From Pseudomonas bubulae (GTDB lineage Bacteria > Pseudomonadota > Gammaproteobacteria > Pseudomonadales > Pseudomonadaceae): a DNA stretch of 64,000 nucleotides. The stretch is taken from the NCBI RefSeq assembly GCF_900618535.1, contig NZ_UYJA01000001.1, positions 124,001 to 188,000 on the forward strand, read 5' to 3'. This document shows, piece by piece, positions 1 through 8,719 of the stretch. The stretch's first letter is position 1; every line of letters begins with the position of its first letter. The notes beneath the pieces were generated by a model. It was not told the DNA's origin. It made no database searches and saw only the letters and a program-made list of their open reading frames with translations. Made by a program: the position numbers and the translations under genes.

Positions 1-540
1 TGACTGCGCCTTGGGATGATCCAGGGGCAGGGCCATGACTATGGCCTCGTCGAGCAACAGGCGCGATTCGATGTCGGCTGCGATGAAGGGCAGTTTGCGC
101 ATAAAGGCGATATCGGTCTCGGCAGCCAGCAGCGCTTCGGCCTGGCTGGAGGAAGGCATTTCCTTGATCACCAGCTGGACCTGGGGAAAGGTTTGGCGAA
201 ACTGCCTGAGGCTGTTGAGCAACGGCTCGTAGTACGCGATAGACACCGCGCTGACAGTGAGCACACCGGCTACCCCTTGCGCCACCTGGCGGGCGTACTC
301 CACCCCCTGTTCCAGTTCCTTGAGTGTGCGACAGGCCGCCTGCAAAAAGGCCTGGCCTGCGGGCGTCAGCTTGACCTCGCGCCTGCTGCGGGTGAACAGG
401 GCTAACCCCAGCTTGTCTTCCAGTCGGCTGATCGCCTGGCTCAGGGGTGGCTGGGCCATGTGCAGGCGCACGGCGGCCTTGTGGAAATGCAGTTCCTCAG
501 CCACCGCGATGAACTGACGGAGCAGTCGGGTTTCGATCAT
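1..540 (-). CDS. LysR-family transcriptional regulator (C-terminus beyond window)
   Basis: The start codon at 538-540 opens an uninterrupted frame that runs off the left edge, so about 180 N-terminal residues are visible. The first 60 residues form the LysR winged helix-turn-helix (LLRQFIAVAEELHFHKAA, then QPPLSQAISRLEDKLG and LFTRSRR). The start of the effector-binding domain follows. It is transcribed away from the SDR gene at 696, with 155 bp between them, the usual layout of a LysR activator and its target. The effector cannot be told from this fragment. Confidence 0.9.
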   Translation of the reverse strand, partial: MIETRLLRQFIAVAEELHFHKAAVRLHMAQPPLSQAISRLEDKLGLALFTRSRREVKLTPAGQAFLQAACRTLKELEQGVEYARQVAQGVAGVLTVSAVSIAYYEPLLNSLRQFRQTFPQVQLVIKEMPSSSQAEALLAAETDIAFMRKLPFIAADIESRLLLDEAIVMALPLDHPKAQS

Positions 541-695
541 GTGCAGTGTTCCTTCCTTTGAACGGGGTTATCTGCGAACACCGCCGCTCTCACAGAGGGG
601 CTGATAGGCAGCGGGTATCAACGGGCCTGTTGAACGGTATTAAACAACGCGCCTTTTGATTGTTACGGTGAAGTATCAATCAAGAGGGCATCCTT

Positions 696-1541
696 ATGGA
701 CTTTAACGGCAAAACCGCAATTGTAACGGGTGCTGGCCGGGGCCTGGGCTTGAGTTATGCCAGGGAGCTGGCACGGCTGGGCGCCCATGTGCTGATCAGT
801 GATATTAGCGCAGACAGGCAAGGCGCAGCAGCAGATGCATCCGTTGCCCATGACGCCGCGCAAGCGCTGGCAGCCCAGGGCTACAGCGTGATCGGTCATC
901 ACGGTGAGTTGGTCAGCGAGACGGGTTGCCGGCAGTTGGTCGAAACGGCCGTCGAAGCGTTCGGGCGGCTGGATATTGTGATCCACAACGCGGGCTGGGT
1001 CGGTTACCAGGCTATTGAAGAAGCGCAGCCTGAGTTTGTCGAGCGCGCGCTGGGGATCAATGTGTATAGCCCGATCTGGCTGTGCAAACATGCCTGGCCG
1101 TACCTGCGCCAATCATCGGCGGCGCGGGTGGTGCTGACCTCTTCGGACCGGGCCATGTACCAGCCCTATGCCCAGCCGGGCCTGACCGCCTACGCCGCCG
1201 GCAAGATGGCACAATTGGGCATCATGAATGCCCTGAGCAGGGAGGGTGCCGCCGATGGCATCCTGGTGAACGCAGTAGCGCCGGTGGCCAAGACCCGGAT
1301 GTGGGGCGTTAACGGCGAACCGGACAACCTCAAGCCCCAGTGGGTGACCCCCGGTGTGATCTTTCTGGCCTCGGCTCAGTGCCAGGACAGCGGCTATATT
1401 CTGCGGGCCAGCAATGGTCAGTTCACGGCAACGCGGTTTGTCGAGAATCCCGGGGTGGACTACCCCCTGGATCTGGCCCGGATCAGGGCCGACAGCGCCG
1501 AGCAGGTCGCCCGCCTGTGGGAGCAGATCAAGGAATGCTGA
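696..1541 (+). CDS. SDR-family NAD(P)-dependent oxidoreductase
   Basis: A 281-residue classical short-chain dehydrogenase/reductase. The cofactor motif TGAGRGLG is near residues 11-18, NAG of the central strand near residues 98-100, and the catalytic Ser and YAAGK (Tyr-x3-Lys) follow. An acidic residue at the end of strand 2 (LISDIS) suggests NAD(H) preference. The C-terminal part after the Rossmann core (VDYPLDLARIRADSAEQ) resembles the extension of multifunctional-enzyme-2-like SDRs. It is cytosolic and probably controlled by the divergent LysR regulator. The substrate is not predictable. Confidence 0.88.
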   Translation: MDFNGKTAIVTGAGRGLGLSYARELARLGAHVLISDISADRQGAAADASVAHDAAQALAAQGYSVIGHHGELVSETGCRQLVETAVEAFGRLDIVIHNAGWVGYQAIEEAQPEFVERALGINVYSPIWLCKHAWPYLRQSSAARVVLTSSDRAMYQPYAQPGLTAYAAGKMAQLGIMNALSREGAADGILVNAVAPVAKTRMWGVNGEPDNLKPQWVTPGVIFLASAQCQDSGYILRASNGQFTATRFVENPGVDYPLDLARIRADSAEQVARLWEQIKEC

Positions 1542-1821
1542 TGCTGGGGTCGGTCTTGTTAATTGTGCTTACCACTTAAGTAGGGGGCGCTGCGGCCATT
1601 GCGTGAAAAAGCCCTGTGCAAGTTGATATGCAGCGCTTTTTATAACCTGAGCATTAGTCCTTAAGTCGAGTCGCGGCAGCCTTATAGAGAGTATTAATAC
1701 CAAGGAGTGAGTTGTGGGTTCGAGCCCGTGGCGTTGTCATGTTCCCCAGGATGGAAACTCCCTCTGATGCGAGTGCTGGGAGCTTTCGAACTCAGGCATG
1801 ACAGATTCAAGGGAGCTGATT

Positions 1822-3021
1822 ATGAACACCCAACTCTGGTTGAAAACAAGCACGGCCCTGTTGTTGGTCATGAGCGCCAGCCTGGCGGGCTGCCACAGTG
1901 GTGGTGGCGGGCATCACAGCAGTGACAGCGCAAGCACGCCGACGCCGCCGACCAATCCGACCACGCCAACTGATCCCACTACACCGACAGATCCGACAGA
2001 TCCGACAGATCCGACTGATCCAACCAATCCAACCAATCCGCCTAACCCGGCAGTTACCCCGCCTCTGGTCACGGGGCAGGTCGCCGGTGAAGTCGGCACC
2101 GGACTGGGCGGTGTCGGCACCCTGGTCAGCGGCGTGGGCACCACCCTGACCACCGTTCCTGTGGTCGGCGCAGCAGGCGGGTTGGTGGTCAACACCGGTA
2201 ATGCCGTGACTTCCATTACCGATGGCGTGACCAATGGCCTGGGCTCGCTGGGCACTGACAAAAACTCGCTGGGCATTACCGTGGCAGGTGTTACCAATGG
2301 CGTCAGCGATGTGGGTAAAGGCGTTTCGTCTCTCGGCACAGGTGTCAGCGCTCTGGTCGACAACACACCGATCAGTCAGGTCCCGCTGGTAGGCGGCGTA
2401 GTGGGCAAGGTCACCGGCACCGCGGGCGGGCTGGTGGACAAGGTCGGCACCACCGTCACCATGCTTGGCAACACACTGACCACCAATGTGACCAGCGGGC
2501 AATTGGGCAAGGCTACCGGTGGTTTGAATGACAAGGTCGTGGTCCCCGTGATCTCAATGGTGGAAAACGTCACAGGCAAGGTAGGCACCACCACCGGGTT
2601 GGGGCAGCCGGTGGACGGGTTGTTGACGAAGGTTGGCGGCGTGGTCGGCGGGCTGGGTGACAAGGTAGTCGATACCGGCAAGAACCCGCTCACCAATGTG
2701 GTGGGCGGTGTGCTAGGCGGTGTGGGTGGGGCACTGGATAAATCCGGCGGTTACCTGAACCCGACGACAACCACCGGCACCGGCACAAGCACAACTACCG
2801 GCGGGCTGGGCGGTTTGCTGGGCGGGCTGGGCACGGCCACAGGTTCAACCGGTACTCAGACAACCACCGGCGGCACAGGTGGTTTACTGGGTGGCAGCAC
2901 TGGCTTGCTTGGCAGCCTGGGCGGCACGACCGGTACCCAGACAAACACCGGCACCTCGGGTGGCGCAAGTGCTTCCGGCGGGCTGGGTGGTCTGCTTGGC
3001 GGCCTGCTAAACAAAAACTGA
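1822..3021 (+). CDS. Gly/Thr/Val-rich lipoprotein with collagen-like low-complexity sequence
   Basis: A 399-residue surface-type lipoprotein. It starts at the ATG preceded by AAGGGAG. A hydrophobic signal peptide ends in the lipobox LAGC, with Cys near residue 24. Then come a Gly/His/Ser linker, a Pro-Thr-Asp repeat stretch (about residues 45-75), a long Gly/Val/Thr-rich region with loose periodicity (VGTGLGGVGTL and similar) and a C-terminal GGLGGLLGG-rich tail. Proteins of this look are often annotated as collagen-like in pseudomonads, although a strict Gly-X-Y period is not visible. An adhesive or matrix role is inference only. It is monocistronic and ends at a clear terminator. Confidence 0.75.
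   Translation: MNTQLWLKTSTALLLVMSASLAGCHSGGGGHHSSDSASTPTPPTNPTTPTDPTTPTDPTDPTDPTDPTNPTNPPNPAVTPPLVTGQVAGEVGTGLGGVGTLVSGVGTTLTTVPVVGAAGGLVVNTGNAVTSITDGVTNGLGSLGTDKNSLGITVAGVTNGVSDVGKGVSSLGTGVSALVDNTPISQVPLVGGVVGKVTGTAGGLVDKVGTTVTMLGNTLTTNVTSGQLGKATGGLNDKVVVPVISMVENVTGKVGTTTGLGQPVDGLLTKVGGVVGGLGDKVVDTGKNPLTNVVGGVLGGVGGALDKSGGYLNPTTTTGTGTSTTTGGLGGLLGGLGTATGSTGTQTTTGGTGGLLGGSTGLLGSLGGTTGTQTNTGTSGGASASGGLGGLLGGLLNKN
1951..2046 (+). repeat. 9-bp in-frame tandem repeats in the lipoprotein gene
   Basis: Degenerate 9-bp units (CCGACAGAT, CCGACTGAT, CCAACCAAT) encode repeated Pro-Thr-Asp/Asn triplets. Several adjacent copies are identical. The unit length is a multiple of three, so slippage would change spacer length without breaking the frame. 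Confidence 0.8.
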
Positions 3022-3051
3022 CTGGCCGCGCGCGGACGCTGTTGTACGGTT

Positions 3052-3094
3052 CGGTCTGTACCCCTGAAGTTCAGGTGCAGACCGGGCTGTTTTT
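3052..3094 (+). terminator. Rho-independent terminator after the lipoprotein gene
   Basis: An inverted repeat (CGGTCTG ... CAGACCG, with inner CCTGAA/TTCAGG) is followed by a five-T run. It lies about 30 bp after the lipoprotein stop codon and before the kinase gene. Confidence 0.85.
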
Positions 3095-3180
3095 CGTTCA
3101 CCCTTGGCTGGTTTTATTGGCAATTGCGTTCTCTGCCAGCGCTGGGCATCATCCAATGTCCGCACTCAAGGAAGCGTCCC

Positions 3181-3675
3181 ATGGTCACTGCGACACTGCA
3201 TCTGATGTGCGGCAAGATCGCATCAGGCAAATCAACCCTGGCCAGAACGCTTGCGGTGGAGCACAGCGCGATATTGCTGAGCGAAGATAAATGGCTCTCA
3301 TCGCTTTATCCCGGTGCGATCAATTCGGTAACCGATTACGCAGCCTACAGCCTGAGGATTCGCGGTGTGCTGGGGCCTCTGGTGATCGACCTGCTGGAGT
3401 CCGGTGTGGATGTGGTGCTGGATTTTCCTGCCAATACCATTGCCGGCCGTGAATGGTTGCTCGGCCTGGCAGAAACCGCGCGTGTGCCGCACTGCCTGCA
3501 TTATCTCGCTGTGGACGACGACACCTGCCGTGCGCGCCTGCATGTACGCAACCAGCTTGCCGAGCATGACTTTGCCGCATCGGATGCCGAGTTTGATCTG
3601 ATCACCACCTACTTTCGTTCCCCGGATGCAGACGAGGGGCTGGTGATTGTTACTTACCCCCGGCCTCTTGCATGA
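3181..3675 (+). CDS. P-loop kinase-like ATP-binding protein
   Basis: A 164-residue protein with Walker A GKIASGKST at about residues 11-19, an LSEDKW segment typical of AAA_33/zeta-toxin-like small-molecule kinases, and an LDFPAN strand in the Walker B region. The start is the ATG with AAGGAAG seven bases upstream. A longer in-frame start about 57 bp earlier lacks a ribosome site and would add an unconserved leader. It probably phosphorylates a small molecule. No antitoxin-like partner sits next to it. Its tail overlaps the convergent LysR gene by 26 bp. Confidence 0.8.
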   Translation: MVTATLHLMCGKIASGKSTLARTLAVEHSAILLSEDKWLSSLYPGAINSVTDYAAYSLRIRGVLGPLVIDLLESGVDVVLDFPANTIAGREWLLGLAETARVPHCLHYLAVDDDTCRARLHVRNQLAEHDFAASDAEFDLITTYFRSPDADEGLVIVTYPRPLA

Positions 3676-4537
3676 TCCAGTGCATAAATGCCCTGACCTC
3701 ATCCCGTTGCATTGCCTCCACCCGCGTTACGGCGTAGTAGGCAAAGCGCGCCGGCCAGGGCTTGTCCATGACTTGTACCAGGCGGCCTGCAGCGATTTCT
3801 TCGGTTGCGTACTCCTGGGGCACCAAGGCCAGCCCCTGGCCTGCTTCGGCTGCGCGGATCAATAAAAAATCGTCCTCAAAAGCTGTCCCGCGTTCGGCGC
3901 GCGGGTCTTTGCCCACGCCATGGGCGCTGAGCCACAACAGCCAGTCGGCACGGTCAGCGTCATGCAGCAGGGGGAAGTCGAGGCAGTCCTGCGGCTGTGC
4001 CGGCCCCGGGTTGCCAGCCAGCAGGGCGGGGCTGGCGACGGGGATCAGTACAGGTGCCATCAAACGGGTCACGTGCAGGCCGGGATAGACCCCAAGCCCA
4101 TGGCGCAAGGCAATATCGACACGCCCGCGGTGCATGTCCACCAGCGCGGAAGTGGCCTCCACCCGCACCTCGATATCCGGGTGCAGGCGGTTGAATCGTC
4201 CCAGGCGCGGCACCAGCCATGAGGCGGCAAAGGTTGCCACCGTACTGATCGTCAGGGTCTGGCGCGCAGTGCTTTGTTGCAGTGACAGCATGGCCTGCTC
4301 GATTTGCCCGAAGGCCTCAAGCAGGGCCGGGTGAACACCGGCGCCGGCCTCTGTAAGCCGCAAGCCGCTGCGTTCGCGGGTAAACAGCGGCATGCCGACC
4401 CGGTCTTCCAGCAGGCGGATCTGCTGGCTGACGGCACCTGAGGTGACATTCAGCGTTTGCGCGGCCGCCTTGATGCTGCCTTGCTGGCCAACTTCGACGA
4501 AAGCACGCAATGCGAGAAGGGGCAGTGAAGCTGCCAT
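3650..4537 (-). CDS. LysR-family transcriptional regulator (GcvA-like)
   Basis: A 295-residue regulator. The N-terminal HTH reads LPLLALRAFVEVGQQGSIKAAA, then TSGAVSQQIRLLEDRVG and LFTRERSGLRLT, a sequence style typical of the GcvA-like branch. The effector domain follows. The ATG at 4537 matches the usual family N-terminus; the frame is open further upstream but without homology. It diverges from the GST gene, so it probably regulates the GST/LLM pair. The effector is unknown. Confidence 0.88.
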   Translation of the reverse strand: MAASLPLLALRAFVEVGQQGSIKAAAQTLNVTSGAVSQQIRLLEDRVGMPLFTRERSGLRLTEAGAGVHPALLEAFGQIEQAMLSLQQSTARQTLTISTVATFAASWLVPRLGRFNRLHPDIEVRVEATSALVDMHRGRVDIALRHGLGVYPGLHVTRLMAPVLIPVASPALLAGNPGPAQPQDCLDFPLLHDADRADWLLWLSAHGVGKDPRAERGTAFEDDFLLIRAAEAGQGLALVPQEYATEEIAAGRLVQVMDKPWPARFAYYAVTRVEAMQRDEVRAFMHWIMQEAGGK

Positions 4538-4667
4538 AGGCTTTAGTTTTCCTGAATCTGGTGTGCAGAAATGATCGTTTCCGCTGACACACAGCGAAAG
4601 CGATGATGTTCCGAGTTTAGAGATGCTGTGCAAGTTCAGTAAAACTATATCTAACCGGACGCCCTGC

Positions 4668-5300
4668 ATGAACCCCATGATCACGTTGTATACCGACAGC
4701 TCGCCCAATGGTTTCAAGATCACCATTGCCCTGGAGGAACTCGGTTTAACCTACCACCTGCGGCACGTAAACATTGACCAGGGCGAGAACCGCAGCCCGG
4801 CGTTTTTGCGCCTCAACCCGCACGGGCGTATCCCGGTGCTGGTCGACGAAAGCAGTGGCATCACATTGTTTGAATCGGCAGCCATCCTCCTGTATCTGGC
4901 TGATATCAGTGGTCAGCTCTTGCCCGTCGAACCCGCCAAACGCTGGGAAGCCATCCAGTGGCTGATGTTTCATGCTGCCAGCGTGGGGCCTGTGATGGGC
5001 CAGCGCGTTCACTTCGAGCTGTTTGCCGCAGACAAAATTCCCCAGGCCATTTCGCGCTATCGGCGCTTGATGGATGAAGCCTTTACCACCCTGGACAACC
5101 GCCTGGCCGAGCACCCCTATCTGGCCGGTGACGAGTACTCGATTGCCGATATTGCCCAGTTTGGCTGGACCCATATCGCGCAGGTCATCGACTTCGATTT
5201 CAGCGCCTATAAGCACCTGAGCGCCTGGTACCAGCGCATTGGCACCAGACCCGCCGTGCAGCGCGGCATCGCTCTGCCAGCTCCCGCCACCGGCGCTTGA
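4668..5300 (+). CDS. Glutathione S-transferase family protein
   Basis: A 210-residue cytosolic GST. The N-terminal thioredoxin fold begins ITLYTDSSPNGFKITIALEELGL and includes the glutathione-binding NPHGRIPVL and ESAAILLYL motifs. The all-helical C-terminal domain contains YSIADIAQFGW. The order resembles YfcG/Ure2-like disulfide-bond oxidoreductases. The start was placed at MNPMITLY because the open frame upstream is not family sequence. The next gene follows within 20 bp, so they are probably co-transcribed. Confidence 0.88.
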   Translation: MNPMITLYTDSSPNGFKITIALEELGLTYHLRHVNIDQGENRSPAFLRLNPHGRIPVLVDESSGITLFESAAILLYLADISGQLLPVEPAKRWEAIQWLMFHAASVGPVMGQRVHFELFAADKIPQAISRYRRLMDEAFTTLDNRLAEHPYLAGDEYSIADIAQFGWTHIAQVIDFDFSAYKHLSAWYQRIGTRPAVQRGIALPAPATGA

Positions 5301-5314
5301 ACCAGGGGATCAAT

Positions 5315-6343
5315 ATGAACACTACAGATCAGATCACAGGCCAGTCGTCGCCCGCATTTGCCAGCCACCGCGGTTATCGGCGCATGTTCGCGGCCAATCA
5401 GCTGACCCTCGGGATTTTTCTGCCATTGCGCTTTTACAAGGGCGACATGGCGGTACTGGCCGGGCAGGCCGAGCGGGTTCGCGACATCGACCGATATGGT
5501 TTTGCCGCAGTCTGGGTGCGCGACGTACCGCTGTTCGATCCTGCCTTCGGTGATGCGGGGCAAGTATTCGATCCCTTTACCTACCTGGCGTTTCTGGCGG
5601 CTCACACCCGCTCAATTGCGCTGGCAACCGGCAGTGCAATCTTTTCGTTGCGCCATCCCATTGATCTGGCCAAGGCCAGCGCCACCATCGATCAGTTGTC
5701 GAACGGGCGCCTGGTCATGGGGATCGCCTCGGGAGACCGGGCCATTGAGTTTCCCGCCTATGGTCTGGAGCACGCCCGGCGGGGTGAGCGGTTTGCCCAG
5801 AGCGTGACGTATTTCCGCCAACTGATGCAGGCCCGTGCGCCGGTTATTGATTCGGCACTGGGGCACATGGCCGGAGCCGAATTTCTGCCCCGGCCCGTGG
5901 CGGGAGCCATCCCCCTGATGGTCACCGGTTCATCCCGTCAGTCACTGGCCTGGATTGGTGAGCATGCCGATGGCTGGCTGACCTTTCCCGAATCGACCCA
6001 CGACCGCGCAGGGCCGCAACGCCTGGGCGAAAAGATCCGGGCCTGGCGCCAGTTGATCCCGGACGGCGGGTTCAGGCCGCACATGACCAATGAATGGCTC
6101 GACCTGGTTGATGACCCCGATTATCCCCGCACCTCTTTACAGGGCGGTTATGTGTTGCGCACCGGGCGCAATGGCCTGATTGATCTGCTGGGTGAATGGC
6201 AAGCAGCAGGGGTCAACCATGCGGCCCTGGGTATCCAGTTTTCGGCGCGGCCTGCGGCAGAGGTCATACAGGAGCTGGCAGAGCACGTGTTGCCGCATTT
6301 TCCTTCCCATCAGGGGCCGGGGCGTGTCGGGCCAGCATGGTGA
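5315..6343 (+). CDS. LLM-class (luciferase-like) flavin-dependent oxidoreductase
   Basis: A 342-residue bacterial-luciferase-like TIM barrel: LTLGIFLPLRFY, GFAAVWVRDVP, LATGSAIFSLRHP, ATIDQLSNGRLVMGIASGD and VTGSSRQSLAWIGEHADGW are recognisable barrel strands. It resembles the subgroup of LLM oxidoreductases of about 340 residues in proteobacteria. The start was chosen at the ATG after AGGGGAT. It probably uses reduced FMN to oxygenate or oxidise an unknown substrate, together with the adjacent GST. Confidence 0.85.
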   Translation: MNTTDQITGQSSPAFASHRGYRRMFAANQLTLGIFLPLRFYKGDMAVLAGQAERVRDIDRYGFAAVWVRDVPLFDPAFGDAGQVFDPFTYLAFLAAHTRSIALATGSAIFSLRHPIDLAKASATIDQLSNGRLVMGIASGDRAIEFPAYGLEHARRGERFAQSVTYFRQLMQARAPVIDSALGHMAGAEFLPRPVAGAIPLMVTGSSRQSLAWIGEHADGWLTFPESTHDRAGPQRLGEKIRAWRQLIPDGGFRPHMTNEWLDLVDDPDYPRTSLQGGYVLRTGRNGLIDLLGEWQAAGVNHAALGIQFSARPAAEVIQELAEHVLPHFPSHQGPGRVGPAW

Positions 6344-6352
6344 AGGCACCTG

Positions 6353-7681
6353 TCAGGCCACTGCCTTGATCTCAACAACCGGGTCACTGCGCGTGCGTGA
6401 CACACTCAGGCCCAGCAGCCCGCCGAGCACTAGCGCGCCGGCCATAAAGTACATTGCCGCCTGGGTGTTGCCGGTCAACTGCGTCAACCAGCCGACCACA
6501 ATGGTGCTGAAAAATCCGGCGACATTGCCCAGGGAGTTGATCAGCGCGATCCCCGCAGCGGCGGCTGCACCGCCCACCACCGCGGTAGGCATGCCCCAGA
6601 ACACCGGCAAGCTGCTGATCATAGCTGCTGTGCCGACGGTCAGGCCGATCATCGACAGCCACAGGCTGGCGCCGAACAGGGTGCCAAATACCACCCCGCC
6701 AGCGCCGATAAAGGCGCAGATTGCCAGGTGCCAGCGATACTCGCGAACACGGTCGCTGCTGCGTCCCACCAGCACCATGCTCACGGCGGCCACGGAATAG
6801 GGAATAGCACTCAACACGCCAATGGCCCAGGGTTCGGCGACACCGCTGTTGCGGATAATGGTCGGCATCCAGAAACTGATCACGTACTGGCCCAGCACCA
6901 GGCAAAAGTACACCGCCCCCAGCAGCCAGATTTTCGGGTTGAGCAGACCATCGCGTACGGAGTGGTGGGATTTGGCACGGGTTTCGCGATCCAGCGCCGC
7001 CTGCATGCCGCGTTTTTCTTCGGCGCTGAGCCAGCGGGCGTCGGCAATCCGGTCGCGCAGCAGAAAGAACACGGCGGCGCCCAGGGCCACCGCCGGCAAG
7101 CCTTCGATCACGAACAGCCATTGCCAGCCGGCGTACCCTGCCACGCCATCGAGGGTTTGCATGATCAAGCCGGAAATCAGCGAGCCCAGCATGCTGGAGA
7201 TCGGCAGGGCGGCGATAAACAGTGAAATCATCACGCCCCGGCGATGGCTCGGAAACCAGGTGGTGAGATAGAAAATAATCCCCGGGAAAAAGCCTGCTTC
7301 GGCAATGCCGATCAAAAAGCGCAGCAGGTAGAAGCTCATGGGGGTTTCGACAAACATCATGGCCGCTGACAGCAGGCCCCAGGTCATCATGATCCGCGCG
7401 ATCCAGCGCCGGGCGCCAAACCTGTGCAGGGCGATATTGCTGGGGATTTCGAACATCAGGTAGCCGACAAAAAACACCCCGGCACCGAGCCCGTACACCG
7501 CCTCGCTGAACTTGAGGTCATCAAGCATCTGCAGTTTGGCAAAGCCCACATTGACCCGGTCCAGGTAGGCGACCAGATAACAGACCATCAGCAACGGAAT
7601 GACTCGCCAGGCGGTTTTGCGGTAGGCCGAATGCAGTGCATGGTCCGGCATGTCAGCAGGGGGTGGCGGTAGGGTGTTCAT
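6353..7681 (-). CDS. MFS transporter, anion:cation symporter type
   Basis: A 442-residue inner-membrane transporter with about 12 hydrophobic helices. The N-terminus has the ACS-family pattern VCYLVAYLDRVNVGFAKLQM, followed by AGFFPGIIFYLTTWFPSHRRG, as in phthalate, tartrate and glucarate transporters. The start has AAGAGG upstream. It lies downstream of a LysR gene and a FAD-dependent hydroxyacid dehydrogenase in the same direction. It probably imports the organic acid that the dehydrogenase oxidises, which is inference from context. Confidence 0.88.
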   Translation of the reverse strand: MNTLPPPPADMPDHALHSAYRKTAWRVIPLLMVCYLVAYLDRVNVGFAKLQMLDDLKFSEAVYGLGAGVFFVGYLMFEIPSNIALHRFGARRWIARIMMTWGLLSAAMMFVETPMSFYLLRFLIGIAEAGFFPGIIFYLTTWFPSHRRGVMISLFIAALPISSMLGSLISGLIMQTLDGVAGYAGWQWLFVIEGLPAVALGAAVFFLLRDRIADARWLSAEEKRGMQAALDRETRAKSHHSVRDGLLNPKIWLLGAVYFCLVLGQYVISFWMPTIIRNSGVAEPWAIGVLSAIPYSVAAVSMVLVGRSSDRVREYRWHLAICAFIGAGGVVFGTLFGASLWLSMIGLTVGTAAMISSLPVFWGMPTAVVGGAAAAAGIALINSLGNVAGFFSTIVVGWLTQLTGNTQAAMYFMAGALVLGGLLGLSVSRTRSDPVVEIKAVA

Positions 7682-7728
7682 CTGGAGCCTCTTTTTTGTT
7701 GTTGTAGGGGCAGGTGTGCAATCACCGA

Positions 7729-8667
7729 TCAGCGCGCACGGCCTCCCGGCCATTCGCCGCACGCGCACATGGCGTGCACGACTTCGCGGATCAACTCACT
7801 GATCAGGGTTTTAAGATGGCTGGCGGGCATCGAAGCGCAACTGCAGATACCCAGGGTTCGGGTCAAGCCGTCAGCGGCAATGCGGTGGGCCACCAGCCGA
7901 CCGTCATCGATTTCACGCACGGCCAGGTTCAACGGCATGATGGTGTGACCGATACCGGCCTCGACCGCGCTTTTGAGGATATGCACGGAGTTGACCTCCA
8001 TGACGATTTCGCCCACGGCCAGCCCGTGCTGTTTTACCGCGTGCTCGACCAGCGTGCGGGTGCAGTGACCGTGGGCCTGACTGGGAAATACCAGCGGCCG
8101 GGCCAGCGCCTGCGCCAGGCAAACTTCACCGGCAGCGGGGGCGTCGGCGGCATCGGCACGGTGTATCAGGTAAAAATCTTCTTCGATCAATGCGCTGAAC
8201 AACACTTGCGGGGGCAGGTCGATGGCGCTGAACAGGGCCAGGTCAATGCGCCCGTGCAGTAACTGGTCCATGACGTTGCCGGTCAGCTCTTCGTTGAGAT
8301 GGAATGCCACCTGCGGGTAACGGGCGGCCACGGCGCGCATCAGCGGCATGGCAAGGAGGGTGGCGACGCTTTGCGGCAGCGCCACGATAATCGAGCCACT
8401 GACCGAGTCGGGGCTGCTGCTGACGGCAGCCCGGGCATCGCTCAGATGCTTGAGCATGCCCTGGGCGTATTCGTAGAAGACCTTGCCGGCCTCGCTGGCG
8501 ACTACGCCGTTGTGGCTGCGATGGAACAGCTGAACCCCCAGATCCTCCTCCAGCGCCGACATTTGCTTGCTCAAGGCCGATTGCGCCACATGCACCTGGC
8601 GGGCGGCTTTGGACAGGCTGCCGCAATCGATCACGGCGACAAAGTATTTGATCTGGCGGATTTCCAT
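7729..8667 (-). CDS. LysR-family transcriptional regulator (CysB/nac-like)
   Basis: A 312-residue LysR protein. The HTH reads MEIRQIKYFVAVIDCGSLSKAA, then AQSALSKQMSALEEDLGVQLF, the nac/Cbl-like style of N-terminus. The effector domain follows. It sits between the dehydrogenase and the MFS gene, all on the same strand with about 50 bp gaps, so it probably controls this small uptake and oxidation locus. Confidence 0.88.
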   Translation of the reverse strand: MEIRQIKYFVAVIDCGSLSKAARQVHVAQSALSKQMSALEEDLGVQLFHRSHNGVVASEAGKVFYEYAQGMLKHLSDARAAVSSSPDSVSGSIIVALPQSVATLLAMPLMRAVAARYPQVAFHLNEELTGNVMDQLLHGRIDLALFSAIDLPPQVLFSALIEEDFYLIHRADAADAPAAGEVCLAQALARPLVFPSQAHGHCTRTLVEHAVKQHGLAVGEIVMEVNSVHILKSAVEAGIGHTIMPLNLAVREIDDGRLVAHRIAADGLTRTLGICSCASMPASHLKTLISELIREVVHAMCACGEWPGGRAR

Positions 8668-8719
8668 TGCGGTGCTTCCTGCAGGACTCGGATATGCGGG
8701 CCGGTGATGGTACCGCGGG

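Noticed and set aside
1712-1735. GGGTTCGAGCCC looks like a tRNA T-arm
   Set aside because: No matching acceptor, D or anticodon stem is found around it; it is probably a chance match in the untranslated region.
1807-2502. Long minus-strand reading frames across the lipoprotein gene
   Set aside because: They mirror the repetitive Gly/Thr codons of the real gene and have no ribosome site or family sequence.
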